A DNA stretch of 64,000 nucleotides from Tritrichomonas musculus. Lineage: Eukaryota; Parabasalia; Tritrichomonadida; Tritrichomonadidae. Location: the NCBI GenBank assembly GCA_039105265.1, contig JAPFFF010000040.1, positions 1,302,001 to 1,366,000 of the forward strand. Reading direction: 5' to 3'. The translations under genes were made by a program, and so were the position numbers. Shown one piece after another: positions 49,894 through 59,170 of this stretch. A model generated the notes under the pieces. The model worked only from the letters and a program-made list of their open reading frames with translations. It ran no database searches and was not told the DNA's origin. The stretch's first letter is position 1. Each line of letters starts with the position of its first letter.

Positions 49894-50148
49894 ATGGCTT
49901 TCGGAAGTTTCTTCAAAAAGATAGCAAAAGGCGTTAAAAATGTCGTAAGTAAAGCAGCACCAATAGTATCCAAAGTAGCAAAAGCAGTAGCTCCAGTCTT
50001 CGGTGGTACAGTCGGAAATGTTCTCAATACTATAGGCAATTTTGCAGACAAAGCAGATTCTTGGGCAAATGGAGACAAAAATAGCAGCGGAACAAATGCA
50101 ATTGGGGTCAGAAATGTAAACAGATTTGATGTCCCTATGTTGAAGTAG
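49894..50148 (+). CDS. Maverick small amphipathic, membrane-active-like protein
   Basis: Part of the Maverick; 84 residues beginning MAFGSFFKKIAKGVKNVVSK. The first 45 residues form a strongly amphipathic Lys/Ala/Val helix with a Gly-rich hinge. That resembles adenovirus pVI/pX-type or lytic-peptide-like minor proteins reported near Maverick capsid genes. It lies head to head with the capsid gene. Function inferred only. Confidence 0.6.
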   Translation: MAFGSFFKKIAKGVKNVVSKAAPIVSKVAKAVAPVFGGTVGNVLNTIGNFADKADSWANGDKNSSGTNAIGVRNVNRFDVPMLK

Positions 50149-50189
50149 GTCTGAATTCCGACTGACTTCTATCACTCAAAAATAAATAA

Positions 50190-50306
50190 CACAATCTGTC
50201 ACCTCATCAATGTTTTTGCACAATCTGTCACCTCATTAATGTTTTTGCACAATCTGTCACCTCATCAATGTTTTTTGCACAATCTGTCATATCATCAATG
50301 TTTTTC
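50190..50306 (+). repeat. 29-30-bp tandem repeat, four units, in the Maverick
   Basis: Four units of CACAATCTGTCACCTCATCA followed by ATGTTTTTG, the last one divergent. Lies between the small amphipathic gene and the coiled-coil gene. Not CRISPR: there are no unique spacers. Confidence 0.9.
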
Positions 50307-50462
50307 CATATCAGCAGTACAATTTTTTTCTCACTTCTTCATCTAGTGGCGGATCTTCATCAGGGAGTACAGAATAAATTTCCACACACAATCGTAAAAA
50401 CTCAACTATGATTAAACATGAAAGAAGAACATTTGTTATTATCATTTTTGTTCGTATTAAAG

Positions 50463-50804
50463 ATGTCAGAAATTAAAATACTCCAACCTATCACAAATTA
50501 TATCAAAGAGTTTGATTCCCCAGATGAGTTCAACTTATTCTACAACAAGCATAAAGAAGAAATAGACAGCACCACAACTCACAAACTCAACAAGCTCTAT
50601 CACATCAAAGGTTACAGAATTACCAAAATCAAAGATGTTTTAATGTTGAAGAAGCACGAGGAGAAGGCCGAGTATGTAAAGAAGCACGAGGAGAAGAAGC
50701 ACGTAGAGGAGCCAGAAATGAATGTACAAGATGAGATACACCAAATGAAAGAGACTATAAACAGGATCATACAATTCTTAAATCCTCCACAAGATAAATC
50801 ATGA
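50463..50804 (+). CDS. Maverick small charged, coiled-coil protein
   Basis: Part of the Maverick; about 113 residues from the Met at 50463 (an earlier in-frame Met lies at 50418). The C-terminal half is Lys/Glu-rich with heptad character (KKHEEKAEYVKKHEEKKHVE) and ends in an amphipathic helix. It converges on the packaging ATPase gene with a 6-base overlap of the two ends. Role unknown. Confidence 0.6.
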   Translation: MSEIKILQPITNYIKEFDSPDEFNLFYNKHKEEIDSTTTHKLNKLYHIKGYRITKIKDVLMLKKHEEKAEYVKKHEEKKHVEEPEMNVQDEIHQMKETINRIIQFLNPPQDKS

Positions 50805-51608
50805 ATGTGCGCGCACCATAGTTTCTCCTCCTTCTGTCACATGTACTATCATATAAGGACGTTTATTTTTCATTTCTGACATAGTTTTGTACATATCATA
50901 GAATTCATCAAAAGTTAAGTTACTCGCGGACTGTGAATATATGAAGTGGAGTTGCTGTTTGTTGAAGCACGGGAAGATAAATAATGTTGTGATCTCGTTC
51001 TTGATATGCGGTGCGAGGCCTTTCCATGATTGAATCAGCAAGAAGTAAGATATGTTTGTGTGTCTGCAGCGTCGTAGTTGTTGTGAGAAATATGATTCTG
51101 GTGCCGCGAACAATTTTGAATTTGCTATATCATCAAAGAGTATAAGAGTATGTAGGGTGTCTTTGCTGAAGTCATGAACGTGTAACACTTGAAACATATC
51201 CTCCAGCTGTCCATCATCTATTTTTTCCTCTAAATTCTCTCTCTTTATCATATAGTACAAGTTTTTAGCAGAAATTAATTCTTGAATGGCATCCTTACAA
51301 TTTTTCTCACTTACTACTATATATGGAATTTGAATGAACGTCTTCAGTGACTGCCAACTCTTATCATTCTCATCTCCGTTCTTCGTAACATATATTAACA
51401 AATGATGTGTACTTAGAAGTGATATTTTAATGATTTCCTGTAGTGCTATCACAGTTTTTCCCATAGACTGTTTTCCTACTATAACATTCACAGAGTTGTA
51501 GCGAACATCTATATCATTGTGGATTTCATCTATGCTACTTCCACATAAGTTATTTTTGTTTATCTCTAGTGCTTGTGATACTATGTCATGAACTTTTTCT
51601 AGACTCAT
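50799..51608 (-). CDS. Maverick genome-packaging ATPase (FtsK/HerA, A32-like)
   Basis: Part of the Maverick; 269 residues. The Walker A motif is in NVIVGKQSMGKTVI, the Walker B in LHTLILFDDIANS, followed by a Gln/Arg-rich segment (SYFSQQLRRCRHTN) and a LLIQSW strand as in A32-like packaging ATPases. Such enzymes pump element DNA into capsids. Looks whole. Confidence 0.88.
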   Translation of the reverse strand: MSLEKVHDIVSQALEINKNNLCGSSIDEIHNDIDVRYNSVNVIVGKQSMGKTVIALQEIIKISLLSTHHLLIYVTKNGDENDKSWQSLKTFIQIPYIVVSEKNCKDAIQELISAKNLYYMIKRENLEEKIDDGQLEDMFQVLHVHDFSKDTLHTLILFDDIANSKLFAAPESYFSQQLRRCRHTNISYFLLIQSWKGLAPHIKNEITTLFIFPCFNKQQLHFIYSQSASNLTFDEFYDMYKTMSEMKNKRPYMIVHVTEGGETMVRAHS

Positions 51609-51709
51609 TTTGCTGTTGGTAAATTGAGAAAGCCCAGTAGTGATAAAAATAAATAACTCTCACTTATGGTTCCTCTCATTTATGGTTCCTCTCACTTATG
51701 GTTCCCTTC

Positions 51710-53065
51710 TTATTGCCTTCTTCGTTGTGGTGGTGGTTGTGCATTTGGATCATATGGTATGTTGTTAGCTTGGCAGTATTGTATGATAGTAGTTTTGAGT
51801 ATATTAATGATGTTATTTCTTGTGTTAGTTTTGGTTTGTGTATCTCCGTAGTACAAGTCACTTATGTTTCCAGTCACAATATCATCAATTTCATCTCTGC
51901 AATCCTTCTTAGCTTTGGCAACAGCGGTAGGATTATTACCATCTATACCATATTTGTTCAATATAGGATTAATAAATACTGTTTGCCATAAGTGTGCTGT
52001 AGCTCTAGCAATAATAGGCAATTTAACTTCTGCTGGTAAATTCTGAATTGGAGCAATAGCATACTTAAGTGTGAGTTCTTTATCGAGAAGGTATTTCCTG
52101 AATCTCTGGTATGGTGAAAGTCTCTTAGCTTTACGAACAGAGTAGCCAGTAGTGTTAACACCATCTGGAAATCCTCTATAGCCTGGCCTAACATTACCAA
52201 TATTTCTAGGATCAGTGTTGTCATCATCAATATAATGTAAGTTATGAAATTGTTCACGAATCCACTTATTCTTAGGATTTCCTGATCTGTCTTTTCTTAG
52301 TGGGAATTGTTGGTAGTAAGCAAGGTCATGTGGGAATTTAGAGATTGTAGTTGTGTAACCATTTACGTATAAAGGTTGGTTTCTTGAATTATATACAACA
52401 ACATCAGGAATTCCATCATTGTTGATATCAGTCAAGTTTGTAATTTCTGCTGGTCCATTGGGGTCTTTTTTGTTGAGAAACCATTTTGCATTTGGTTTTG
52501 CTTTTAAGTTATGTTTTTTGATCATATGATCTGCACCTGCTGGAGATATTGCTTGTTTTACTCTAGTGATATCACGTTTCATGTTTAGGATTAATTTTGC
52601 AAGATCGTCCATACCAACTTTAGAAGTGAAACCACCTGGATTAATGCTGCTGACCTTTTCTGTTATACCTTTTATTAACCACTGTCTTGCATATGCTCTT
52701 TGTTGTTCTGTAGTTCCAAAGAGTTCATCCATGTCTTCTGGTTTAATGGCAGTACCATTGAGCTTATTAAACATTGTAAGTAAGTCTGCATCAGTATTTG
52801 TATGACCCATGATTTCTTGAACATTGCCATTTCTAGGATCCATGTAATTAGGAAGTCCATAACTCTTGAAATCTCTATCTCTAGGCGTCTTGTTCCACTG
52901 TGCTCCTGGTACAAACTGTGATGGTAACTGTGCTCTTTGTACTTGTGCTTGTGGGCGCCATAATTGCTGTGGAATTGTATCTATATCGAAATTATTTAAC
53001 CGTTCATCATCAATATCTATTTCTTGTCGTTGTTGTTGTTGTTGTTGTTGTTGCGGCTGTTCCAT
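51710..53065 (-). CDS. Maverick structural-type protein of unknown function
   Basis: Part of the Maverick; 451 residues from the Met at 53065 (MEQPQ and a glutamine run). An upstream in-frame stretch is just the translated 27-bp repeat array and is unlikely to be used. The protein contains DINNDGIPDVVVYNSRNQPLYVNGY, an EF-hand-like DxNxDGxxD calcium-loop pattern followed by a short beta segment. Helical C-terminus and a Pro/Arg tail. Possibly a minor capsid or penton-associated protein by position. Looks whole. Confidence 0.65.
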   Translation of the reverse strand: MEQPQQQQQQQQRQEIDIDDERLNNFDIDTIPQQLWRPQAQVQRAQLPSQFVPGAQWNKTPRDRDFKSYGLPNYMDPRNGNVQEIMGHTNTDADLLTMFNKLNGTAIKPEDMDELFGTTEQQRAYARQWLIKGITEKVSSINPGGFTSKVGMDDLAKLILNMKRDITRVKQAISPAGADHMIKKHNLKAKPNAKWFLNKKDPNGPAEITNLTDINNDGIPDVVVYNSRNQPLYVNGYTTTISKFPHDLAYYQQFPLRKDRSGNPKNKWIREQFHNLHYIDDDNTDPRNIGNVRPGYRGFPDGVNTTGYSVRKAKRLSPYQRFRKYLLDKELTLKYAIAPIQNLPAEVKLPIIARATAHLWQTVFINPILNKYGIDGNNPTAVAKAKKDCRDEIDDIVTGNISDLYYGDTQTKTNTRNNIINILKTTIIQYCQANNIPYDPNAQPPPQRRRQ

Positions 53066-53079
53066 TTTTAAATTTTCAG

Positions 53080-53162
53080 AAAAATAACATAAATGGTTCT
53101 CACAAATTGCAAAACATAAATGGTTCTCACAAATTGCAAAACATAAATGGTTCTCACAAATG
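53080..53162 (+). repeat. 27-bp tandem repeat, three units, in the Maverick
   Basis: Units of AACATAAATGGTTCTCACAA plus ATTGCAA, in the divergent gap between two Maverick genes. A shorter variant (ACTTATGGTTCCTCTC) recurs at about 51661-51705. Confidence 0.85.
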
Positions 53163-53198
53163 AAGAAGCAACGATAATTTCTTTTCTTTTTCATAAAA

Positions 53199-53531
53199 AT
53201 GGTCAAAACTTACTACATCACCAAAGACTACATCAATAATTTACCATCAGAATTTACAAGCAGCTTAAACAAAAGATATATTTCCTTTCAATACTGTCGT
53301 GCAACTTGTAAAGGATATCTTGATGGCGAAACTGAAATTCATTGTAGCTTTATACAGAGAGATGAGTATTGTGATTCTCTAGTGTGGTATGCTAATGTTG
53401 TACCTCCTGATGATAATAGAAAATATGAATTTGTAGGTACGAAAAGGCAGTTTAAAGTATGGTTTACAGACACGAATGGTAACATTATTGAGCCTGACAA
53501 CTTTACACTATTTCTGAAATTAGAATATTGA
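53199..53531 (+). CDS. Maverick small protein of unknown function
   Basis: Part of the Maverick; 110 residues, beta-rich (KRYISFQYCRATCKGYLDGE, YEFVGTKRQFKVWFTDTNGN). No motif that I recognise. The fold impression is a small jelly-roll or beta sandwich, which would suit a minor structural protein. Looks whole. Confidence 0.55.
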   Translation: MVKTYYITKDYINNLPSEFTSSLNKRYISFQYCRATCKGYLDGETEIHCSFIQRDEYCDSLVWYANVVPPDDNRKYEFVGTKRQFKVWFTDTNGNIIEPDNFTLFLKLEY

Positions 53532-53599
53532 ACTGGGGAAAGAGAGCGAAGCGAACATGAAGCACTATCGATAATCAGAAACCTCGCGAAAGCTCGGAT

Positions 53600-54200
53600 T
53601 GAGCTAAATGATACCTGCAATACTGACTTTCGCACATGATACCTGCAATACTGACATCTATTTTTGTTATTCTCATTTCTGATCTTCATTTCTGATACTC
53701 TCATTTCTGATTTTCATAATTGCTATTCTCATTTCTGATCTTCATCAATGATACTCTCATTTCTGACTTTCATAATTGCTATTCTCATTTCTGATTTTCA
53801 TCAATGCTATTCTCATTTCTGATTTTCATAATTGTTACTCTACTTATCAATTCTCTGTTTTGTTACTCTACTTATCAAATTTCTGTTTTACTATTCTTGA
53901 CAAACCTTCCGAGTTAGTAGTGTAAATATCAAAAATCAGTATGCAGTAGGAGTATTAAATGAGGTCATTTGATAGTGAGAGTAGTTTCTCGGAAGTCTGG
54001 AATAGAATATCACATGTAGGTTTCAATATTGTTGGTAGTAATTATGAAAATCAGTATAGGGAATAGTTTTTTGAGATTTCATTTTTACCACTACCATTTC
54101 TCTTTCTCAGATGTGTAAATATCATTCATGAAAGTCAATATTGTAGGTAGCATTGATGAAAATCAGAAATGAGAATACCATTGATGAAAGTTGCTATTGT
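53600..54200. repeat. Divergent short tandem repeats in a Maverick intergenic gap
   Basis: Many variants of TCATTTCTGATTTTCATAAT and TTGCTATTCTC at 53625-53870, then related GATGAAAATCAGAAATGAGA pieces in the opposite sense near 54120-54200. The units are inverse to each other across the gap, so the region could fold. Confidence 0.7.
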
Positions 54201-54211
54201 AAGTATCGTTA

Positions 54212-57046
54212 TTGGTTATCACTACTCTGAGTATTGTTGTTGTTGGACTTTTCTTTTTATATCAAATGACAGGAATACTAACAAAGAAAAATGTTGAGGA
54301 TGGTGCCTTTGTATGTAGCAATTCTGGAAACAACAACACTGACTATGAATCTATATATGTTAAAGATGATGTTATTGTTGATGGAGATATGATTCTTGGA
54401 GGAATTTCTATAAAATCACAGCTTGTAAATCATGAAGAGAGAATCGCAGCTGTTGAAAATAAAGACATGACCATATATGCCAAGAAAGATGAAATACCAG
54501 ACCTTACTCCATATGTGAAGAAAGATGAGATTGTTACAGTAGATTTGAGTCCATATGTTCTAAAAACTGAATTAGCAGAAGATCATTATACCGCTGCACA
54601 AGTAGAAGAGAAATTTGTTGACGAAGATGAACTAGCATATGAATTTAATAAGTATGAGACCAAAGAAGTTGCCGAAGAGAAGTATGCACTCAAAACTGAA
54701 ATCCCTACTGTTGATCTTACTCCTTATGCACTCAAAACTGAATTACCAACAATAATAAACTCTCAACATGATACCACTAATGATGTTGCTGTGCCTACTG
54801 TAAAACTGGTTGAAGATAAATTATTTGCGTATGACCAAGAAAAGAATGAAATATATAACAGGAAAGATTGCACTCTAGCTATAAAGGCTGTGTTTGAAGA
54901 TGGAACTTCTACCTCTTTCACTGTTTCACATAATGTAAGCATAAATGACAAAGAAGTATATGTAAAAATAGAAGATACAGTTGATTATGTTGCTTATGAG
55001 AGTGATAAAGTTGGCTATATCAAGTGTAATGTAGAGAGTGAAACTACAATATTGTTTGTAAAGACTATCACAGAAAATGTTTTTACTTATGGCGATTATA
55101 CTTATAATGTTAGTAATGGTAGAATCACAACTCTAGAAACAGTAGCGAAGTTAACAAAGTTTGTTCCAAGTATAGTTTACAATGATAAGGTTGTTAAGTT
55201 TGGTAATATTCAGCTTAACGCTAATTGTCCTGCAAGTATCTCTGTTGCTACTGATTTCAATGGTAGAGATATAACTTCTTTGTATTCATTCGGAAATTGT
55301 TCTAAAACTGTAATTCATATAGATTTCACTAACTTTGATATTTCTAATGTTACAATTTGCTCAGATTTTGCAAATAAGTGTAATAACCTAGAGACTATAA
55401 AATTTGATAAGAGATATAGTAATAATTTATGTAAGTATTTCGATTGGATGTTTATAGAATGTCGTAAACTAAAGGAAGTTGATTTATCTATGTTCTATTC
55501 GAGGAATGTGGAAAAGATTGGAAGTATATTTATGGCTTGTATAGTTTTAGAAGTTATAGATATTTCAAACTTAATCATAACAGCCATGTCTCAGTCGTGT
55601 GAAAGTATGTTTTATAATTGTCGTAACCTAAAAATATTGTATATACATGATAGCATGTATGATCTTATTTCTTACGCTTTTGAGTACCGTATTAACGAAA
55701 AATTAGTGAAATCAACTTATAAAGGCAGAGAGTGTTATATTCCAGAAAATTATCTTGAAGAAGTACGTAATAGTGATTGTGCTCTGAAAAGTGATATTCC
55801 TAATGTTGATCTCGAACCTTATGCACTCAAGACTGATATTCCTACTGTTGATCTAGAACCTTATGCACTCAAAACTGATGTAGAAAATGCAAAAACAAAT
55901 GTTATCAATATTGATTTTGACAAGATGACACCAATTGAGATAGAAATCAAAAATGAGAAATACTGTGTTAAAGACATTGACGCACTATACGATGTTGTCA
56001 ATGTATATATTGATGCTACCAATGCTGATGGAACTAAGAAATATAAAGGCTTCAGTACTAGTTTCGAACCTGTGGATCCAGGAATTGTTCGAAGTCAGAA
56101 GTGACTCATTTGATACATTCTGGGTGTCTGATACTGTTATATCTGATGCCTATTACGGAACAACCTCATTAAAAGTAAAAGATTTCTACATTGTTAATGA
56201 ACCAGCATCCGAGTCAAAAACTGTGTACTCCACAAAAATTATAGATCATGAATTGACAAAAAAGGTAGATTATAACCCTCATGATCCTGTTGTTTATGAA
56301 TCTATGTTGAAGGAATATGTAAAGACTACTGGTCAAGTATTGCTAAGAAGTCCCGAAGAATATGGTCTTTCCTTGTTTCCGGTAGATGCTAATGAAGAAA
56401 CAACAATGAGTTTCCTCATAGGTAAAGATGCGAATTCTTGCGGTAAAATTAACTACCAGATTAGAGAAAAAATGTTCACTATGGGCTTGATCAATTTGAC
56501 TGCACCGTTTCTGGTCAATACTTTTAATTCAACTTCTGGAACTACTCTTACCGAAATCTATGGCAACCTTACTGTAACAGGTAAAGTAACATCAGCAAAC
56601 AGCACTACCATTACACATCTCGCACCTATAGAAGCTGGGGAAGAAATATCTGACTTCAAAGTTGGAAAGCCTGTGTTTATGTCAGGTCATGTGTACAAGA
56701 GAGAGATGCCAGTAAGCCCTCGCGACGAAGCTGTGTTTGGATTTCATCATCAGCAACAGACAGTACTGATTGTATATGTTCTGTAGTCATAGATGGATCA
56801 TGGAAAGAGTTTGTTGGTGTTGTTACTAATGTGGATGAAGAAAACGGTAATATAACTTTTGCTACACATGGAGACTACCTTTTCTATGTTGATGATGCTA
56901 ACATTTATGCTGTAGGAGATGTGCTGTTGTATGATGGCAGGATCTTAGATGAGGATTATGCTATGACTTTACGCATTCAGCAATCAATAGTTGGAAAAGT
57001 AAGTGCAAAAATAAATGAACATACACTAGCATTATTCAAATCGTGA
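54212..57046 (+). pseudogene. Maverick fibre-like module, broken
   Basis: Part of the Maverick. It begins with a hydrophobic N-terminal segment, then carries repeated YALKTE/YVLKTE-type units (for example VDLTPYALKTE) like phage and Maverick fibre shafts. In its middle is a BspA-like leucine-rich segment (CKYFDWMFIECRKLKEVDLS), and beta-rich tail regions follow. The module looks broken, with about two breaks. In related elements such proteins are thought to form attachment fibres. Confidence 0.7.
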
Positions 57047-57076
57047 GAGACATTCATTCATGGTTGCTATCATTGC

Positions 57077-57643
57077 TTACACTACAATCTTCAAGCTCAC
57101 ACCATATCTTATAAATTGTGTATAGATTTCGTTATAACCATACTTTAGATCTTCAGCTTTGTTATTTTTGTATACCAGAATTTTGTCGATCTTGATGAAC
57201 TTACTATTGGTGCCGCTACACCCACACCCAACATCTGACTCATCTAATACTAACTCAATTTTGTCGGCATCTGTTAAAAGTTTAATCATGTTCATCAGCA
57301 ATTTACTATCACAAACTACATAACTATTGATTTTCAGAGGATTTGTTTCATACATGGCAACCAGCATTTCTAGAAATTTGTTTTTCTTCTCAAGTGAATC
57401 AAGTTCAGTGCCCAAATCTGCTATACCTCTGCTTGTTGCTTGTACTGATGGAAATGCTGATGGTGTCGTCTGTGAAGTAAAATTTACTGGAGACACTTGA
57501 GGATATGTAACTTGTGGTGGATTAGGAGGTTGGGTACTTTTGTTAGGAGTTATTTTTATGTTAACATTTGTGTTCTGCTCTTGTTTTACACTAGCGTCAT
57601 TCTCACTTGATAAAATTCTAGCTTGGCGAAGAGTGTTAGACAT
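57077..57643 (-). CDS. Maverick protein of unknown function, 188 residues
   Basis: Part of the Maverick. The N-terminal half is disordered and rich in Asn, Thr, Pro and Gln; the C-terminal half is a compact alpha/beta region with a VGCGCSG cysteine cluster. No family recognised. It converges on the fibre-like module. Looks whole. Confidence 0.55.
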   Translation of the reverse strand: MSNTLRQARILSSENDASVKQEQNTNVNIKITPNKSTQPPNPPQVTYPQVSPVNFTSQTTPSAFPSVQATSRGIADLGTELDSLEKKNKFLEMLVAMYETNPLKINSYVVCDSKLLMNMIKLLTDADKIELVLDESDVGCGCSGTNSKFIKIDKILVYKNNKAEDLKYGYNEIYTQFIRYGVSLKIVV

Positions 57644-57670
57644 TTAATAACCAACAAGAAACAAAAATGC

Positions 57671-57934
57671 TCATGAATAATAATTAGAAATTGCTCGGTT
57701 TAATAATCTTCTAACTCTCATATCTCTCTCATATTTGGCTTGTAATTTCTGTCTTTTCATAATTCCTTTCTCATCTTCGGGCATAGGTGTATTAAGAACT
57801 CGTCTGTAATATTGAAGTCTACTGTTGATCTGTTTTAATGTTTGAGTTGCAAATGTACTTCTCTGATGTGGTCTTCGGAGTGGTGGAAGACTCGCGAAGG
57901 CTTGTCCTGAGCGTGGCTGTAACGTCATTGACAT
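57671..57934 (-). CDS. Maverick small basic protein
   Basis: Part of the Maverick; 87 residues from the Met at 57934 (MSMTLQPRSG). Strongly basic, Arg-rich helix (KYERDMRVRRLLNRAISNYY). Starts 20 bases from the divergent integrase start, so the two share a very short promoter. A basic protein of this size could bind DNA in the particle; inference only. Confidence 0.55.
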   Translation of the reverse strand: MSMTLQPRSGQAFASLPPLRRPHQRSTFATQTLKQINSRLQYYRRVLNTPMPEDEKGIMKRQKLQAKYERDMRVRRLLNRAISNYYS

Positions 57935-57954
57935 TTTTAGTTGAAATAAAAAGT

Positions 57955-59085
57955 ATGAATGTGTTTTCGTCAGCATTTGAAGGTGTGAGAATAGAGCAGC
58001 TCGTAAATGAAAACCCTAAAAAGCTTACCTACAACGAATTTAACTTACTTATGCAAAACTTTAGGCCCACAAAGAGGAAGCTAGATAATTGGTATAAAGA
58101 ATATGAGAAAAGGTATATCAGAAAATATGGTGATTTATTAGTGGAGCCACCAATTAATAACCTCATAGGATTCAAGTCCAAAAATAAGGTAGCAAGGTTA
58201 CAAGAATTAGAGAGTAGACTTAGGAAGAACACAGAAGAGATCCACAGTAATAATTTTCCATTAAAGGAGAACATCAAAAAGTTTCAGCTGCACTCTGTCA
58301 CTAGTAGATATACATACTTGATAGACTTGATGCAGACTCAGGATATTGTGTACCTTATTGCTATCAACATTAATACTCGTTACTTATTTGCTAGACCTGT
58401 GAATGTAGCAGTGAATAACGGTAATAGAGTCATAACTAGGGAAATCAAATCAGCGCAGGTATTTATTAATGCTCTTGGTGATATGGTAGACTTTGATAAT
58501 CTATATGTGGAAAAGTTAATAGGGGATGCAGAAAAAGCTTTCTTCTCTGAGGAGGCTATCAATGTTTACCATGATTTTCCACAAAGAATTAAGTTTGAAA
58601 AAGTGAGAAGACAAAAAGTGGGAGGGCATACAGAACCTTTGCATTCATCATTGGGAATCATAGATAGAGTTATACGTACTATTCGTGATATGGCTTACTT
58701 AATGAAAGTAGAAAGAATTACGCCGAACATTATGAGTGAAATAGTTTGGCAGTACAACAATAGCCCACACAAGACTCTATCTAAGTATGCAGGATTTGAT
58801 GTAACTCCAAAGATGGTGCAAGATGATGCGGACCTTGAAGAATTCATAGTAAGGAAGATCGTACAAGAGAACTATGAAATTATGAACAGAAAAGATTGGA
58901 AATTAGAAAATGGGACTAATGTAAAGGTCTACAATCCTAAAGATACAATGATGAAAAGAAGAAGGGTTATACAGCCTGGAGAACATTTTGTAGTTGGTTA
59001 TGAAGATGGTTTGTATAGAGTGAGAGATGATAAAAATAATGAGCAAGTAGTACCGAGATATAGATTAAAGAAGATGTATGGTTAA
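57955..59085 (+). CDS. Maverick integrase (retroviral-type, RNase H fold)
   Basis: Part of the Maverick; 376 residues from the Met at 57955 (MNVFSSAFEGVRIEQL). The RNase H-fold core runs from SRYTYLIDLMQTQDIVYLIA through YVEKLIGDAEKAF to the IIDRVIRTIRDM helix, followed by WQYNNSPHKTLSKY. A C-terminal chromo/SH3-like module (RRVIQPGEHFVVGYEDGLYR) may guide target choice. It inserts the element into host DNA with 5-6-bp duplications, matching the AACTT seen here. Looks whole. Confidence 0.9.
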   Translation: MNVFSSAFEGVRIEQLVNENPKKLTYNEFNLLMQNFRPTKRKLDNWYKEYEKRYIRKYGDLLVEPPINNLIGFKSKNKVARLQELESRLRKNTEEIHSNNFPLKENIKKFQLHSVTSRYTYLIDLMQTQDIVYLIAININTRYLFARPVNVAVNNGNRVITREIKSAQVFINALGDMVDFDNLYVEKLIGDAEKAFFSEEAINVYHDFPQRIKFEKVRRQKVGGHTEPLHSSLGIIDRVIRTIRDMAYLMKVERITPNIMSEIVWQYNNSPHKTLSKYAGFDVTPKMVQDDADLEEFIVRKIVQENYEIMNRKDWKLENGTNVKVYNPKDTMMKRRRVIQPGEHFVVGYEDGLYRVRDDKNNEQVVPRYRLKKMYG

Positions 59086-59170
59086 AAACATTGCTTTCCC
59101 CATGACCCCAATTATGGATCGCACCAATTATGAAAAGAAAAATATGGTGAACTTTTTTTGTGATGCTCAT

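Noticed and set aside
49848-50175. Upstream extension of the capsid frame
   Set aside because: It is antisense to the divergent small gene and Cys/Tyr-rich without structure. The Met at 49851 is the better start.
50190-50306. CRISPR-like array
   Set aside because: Units are directly adjacent with no unique spacers, and the host is a eukaryote.
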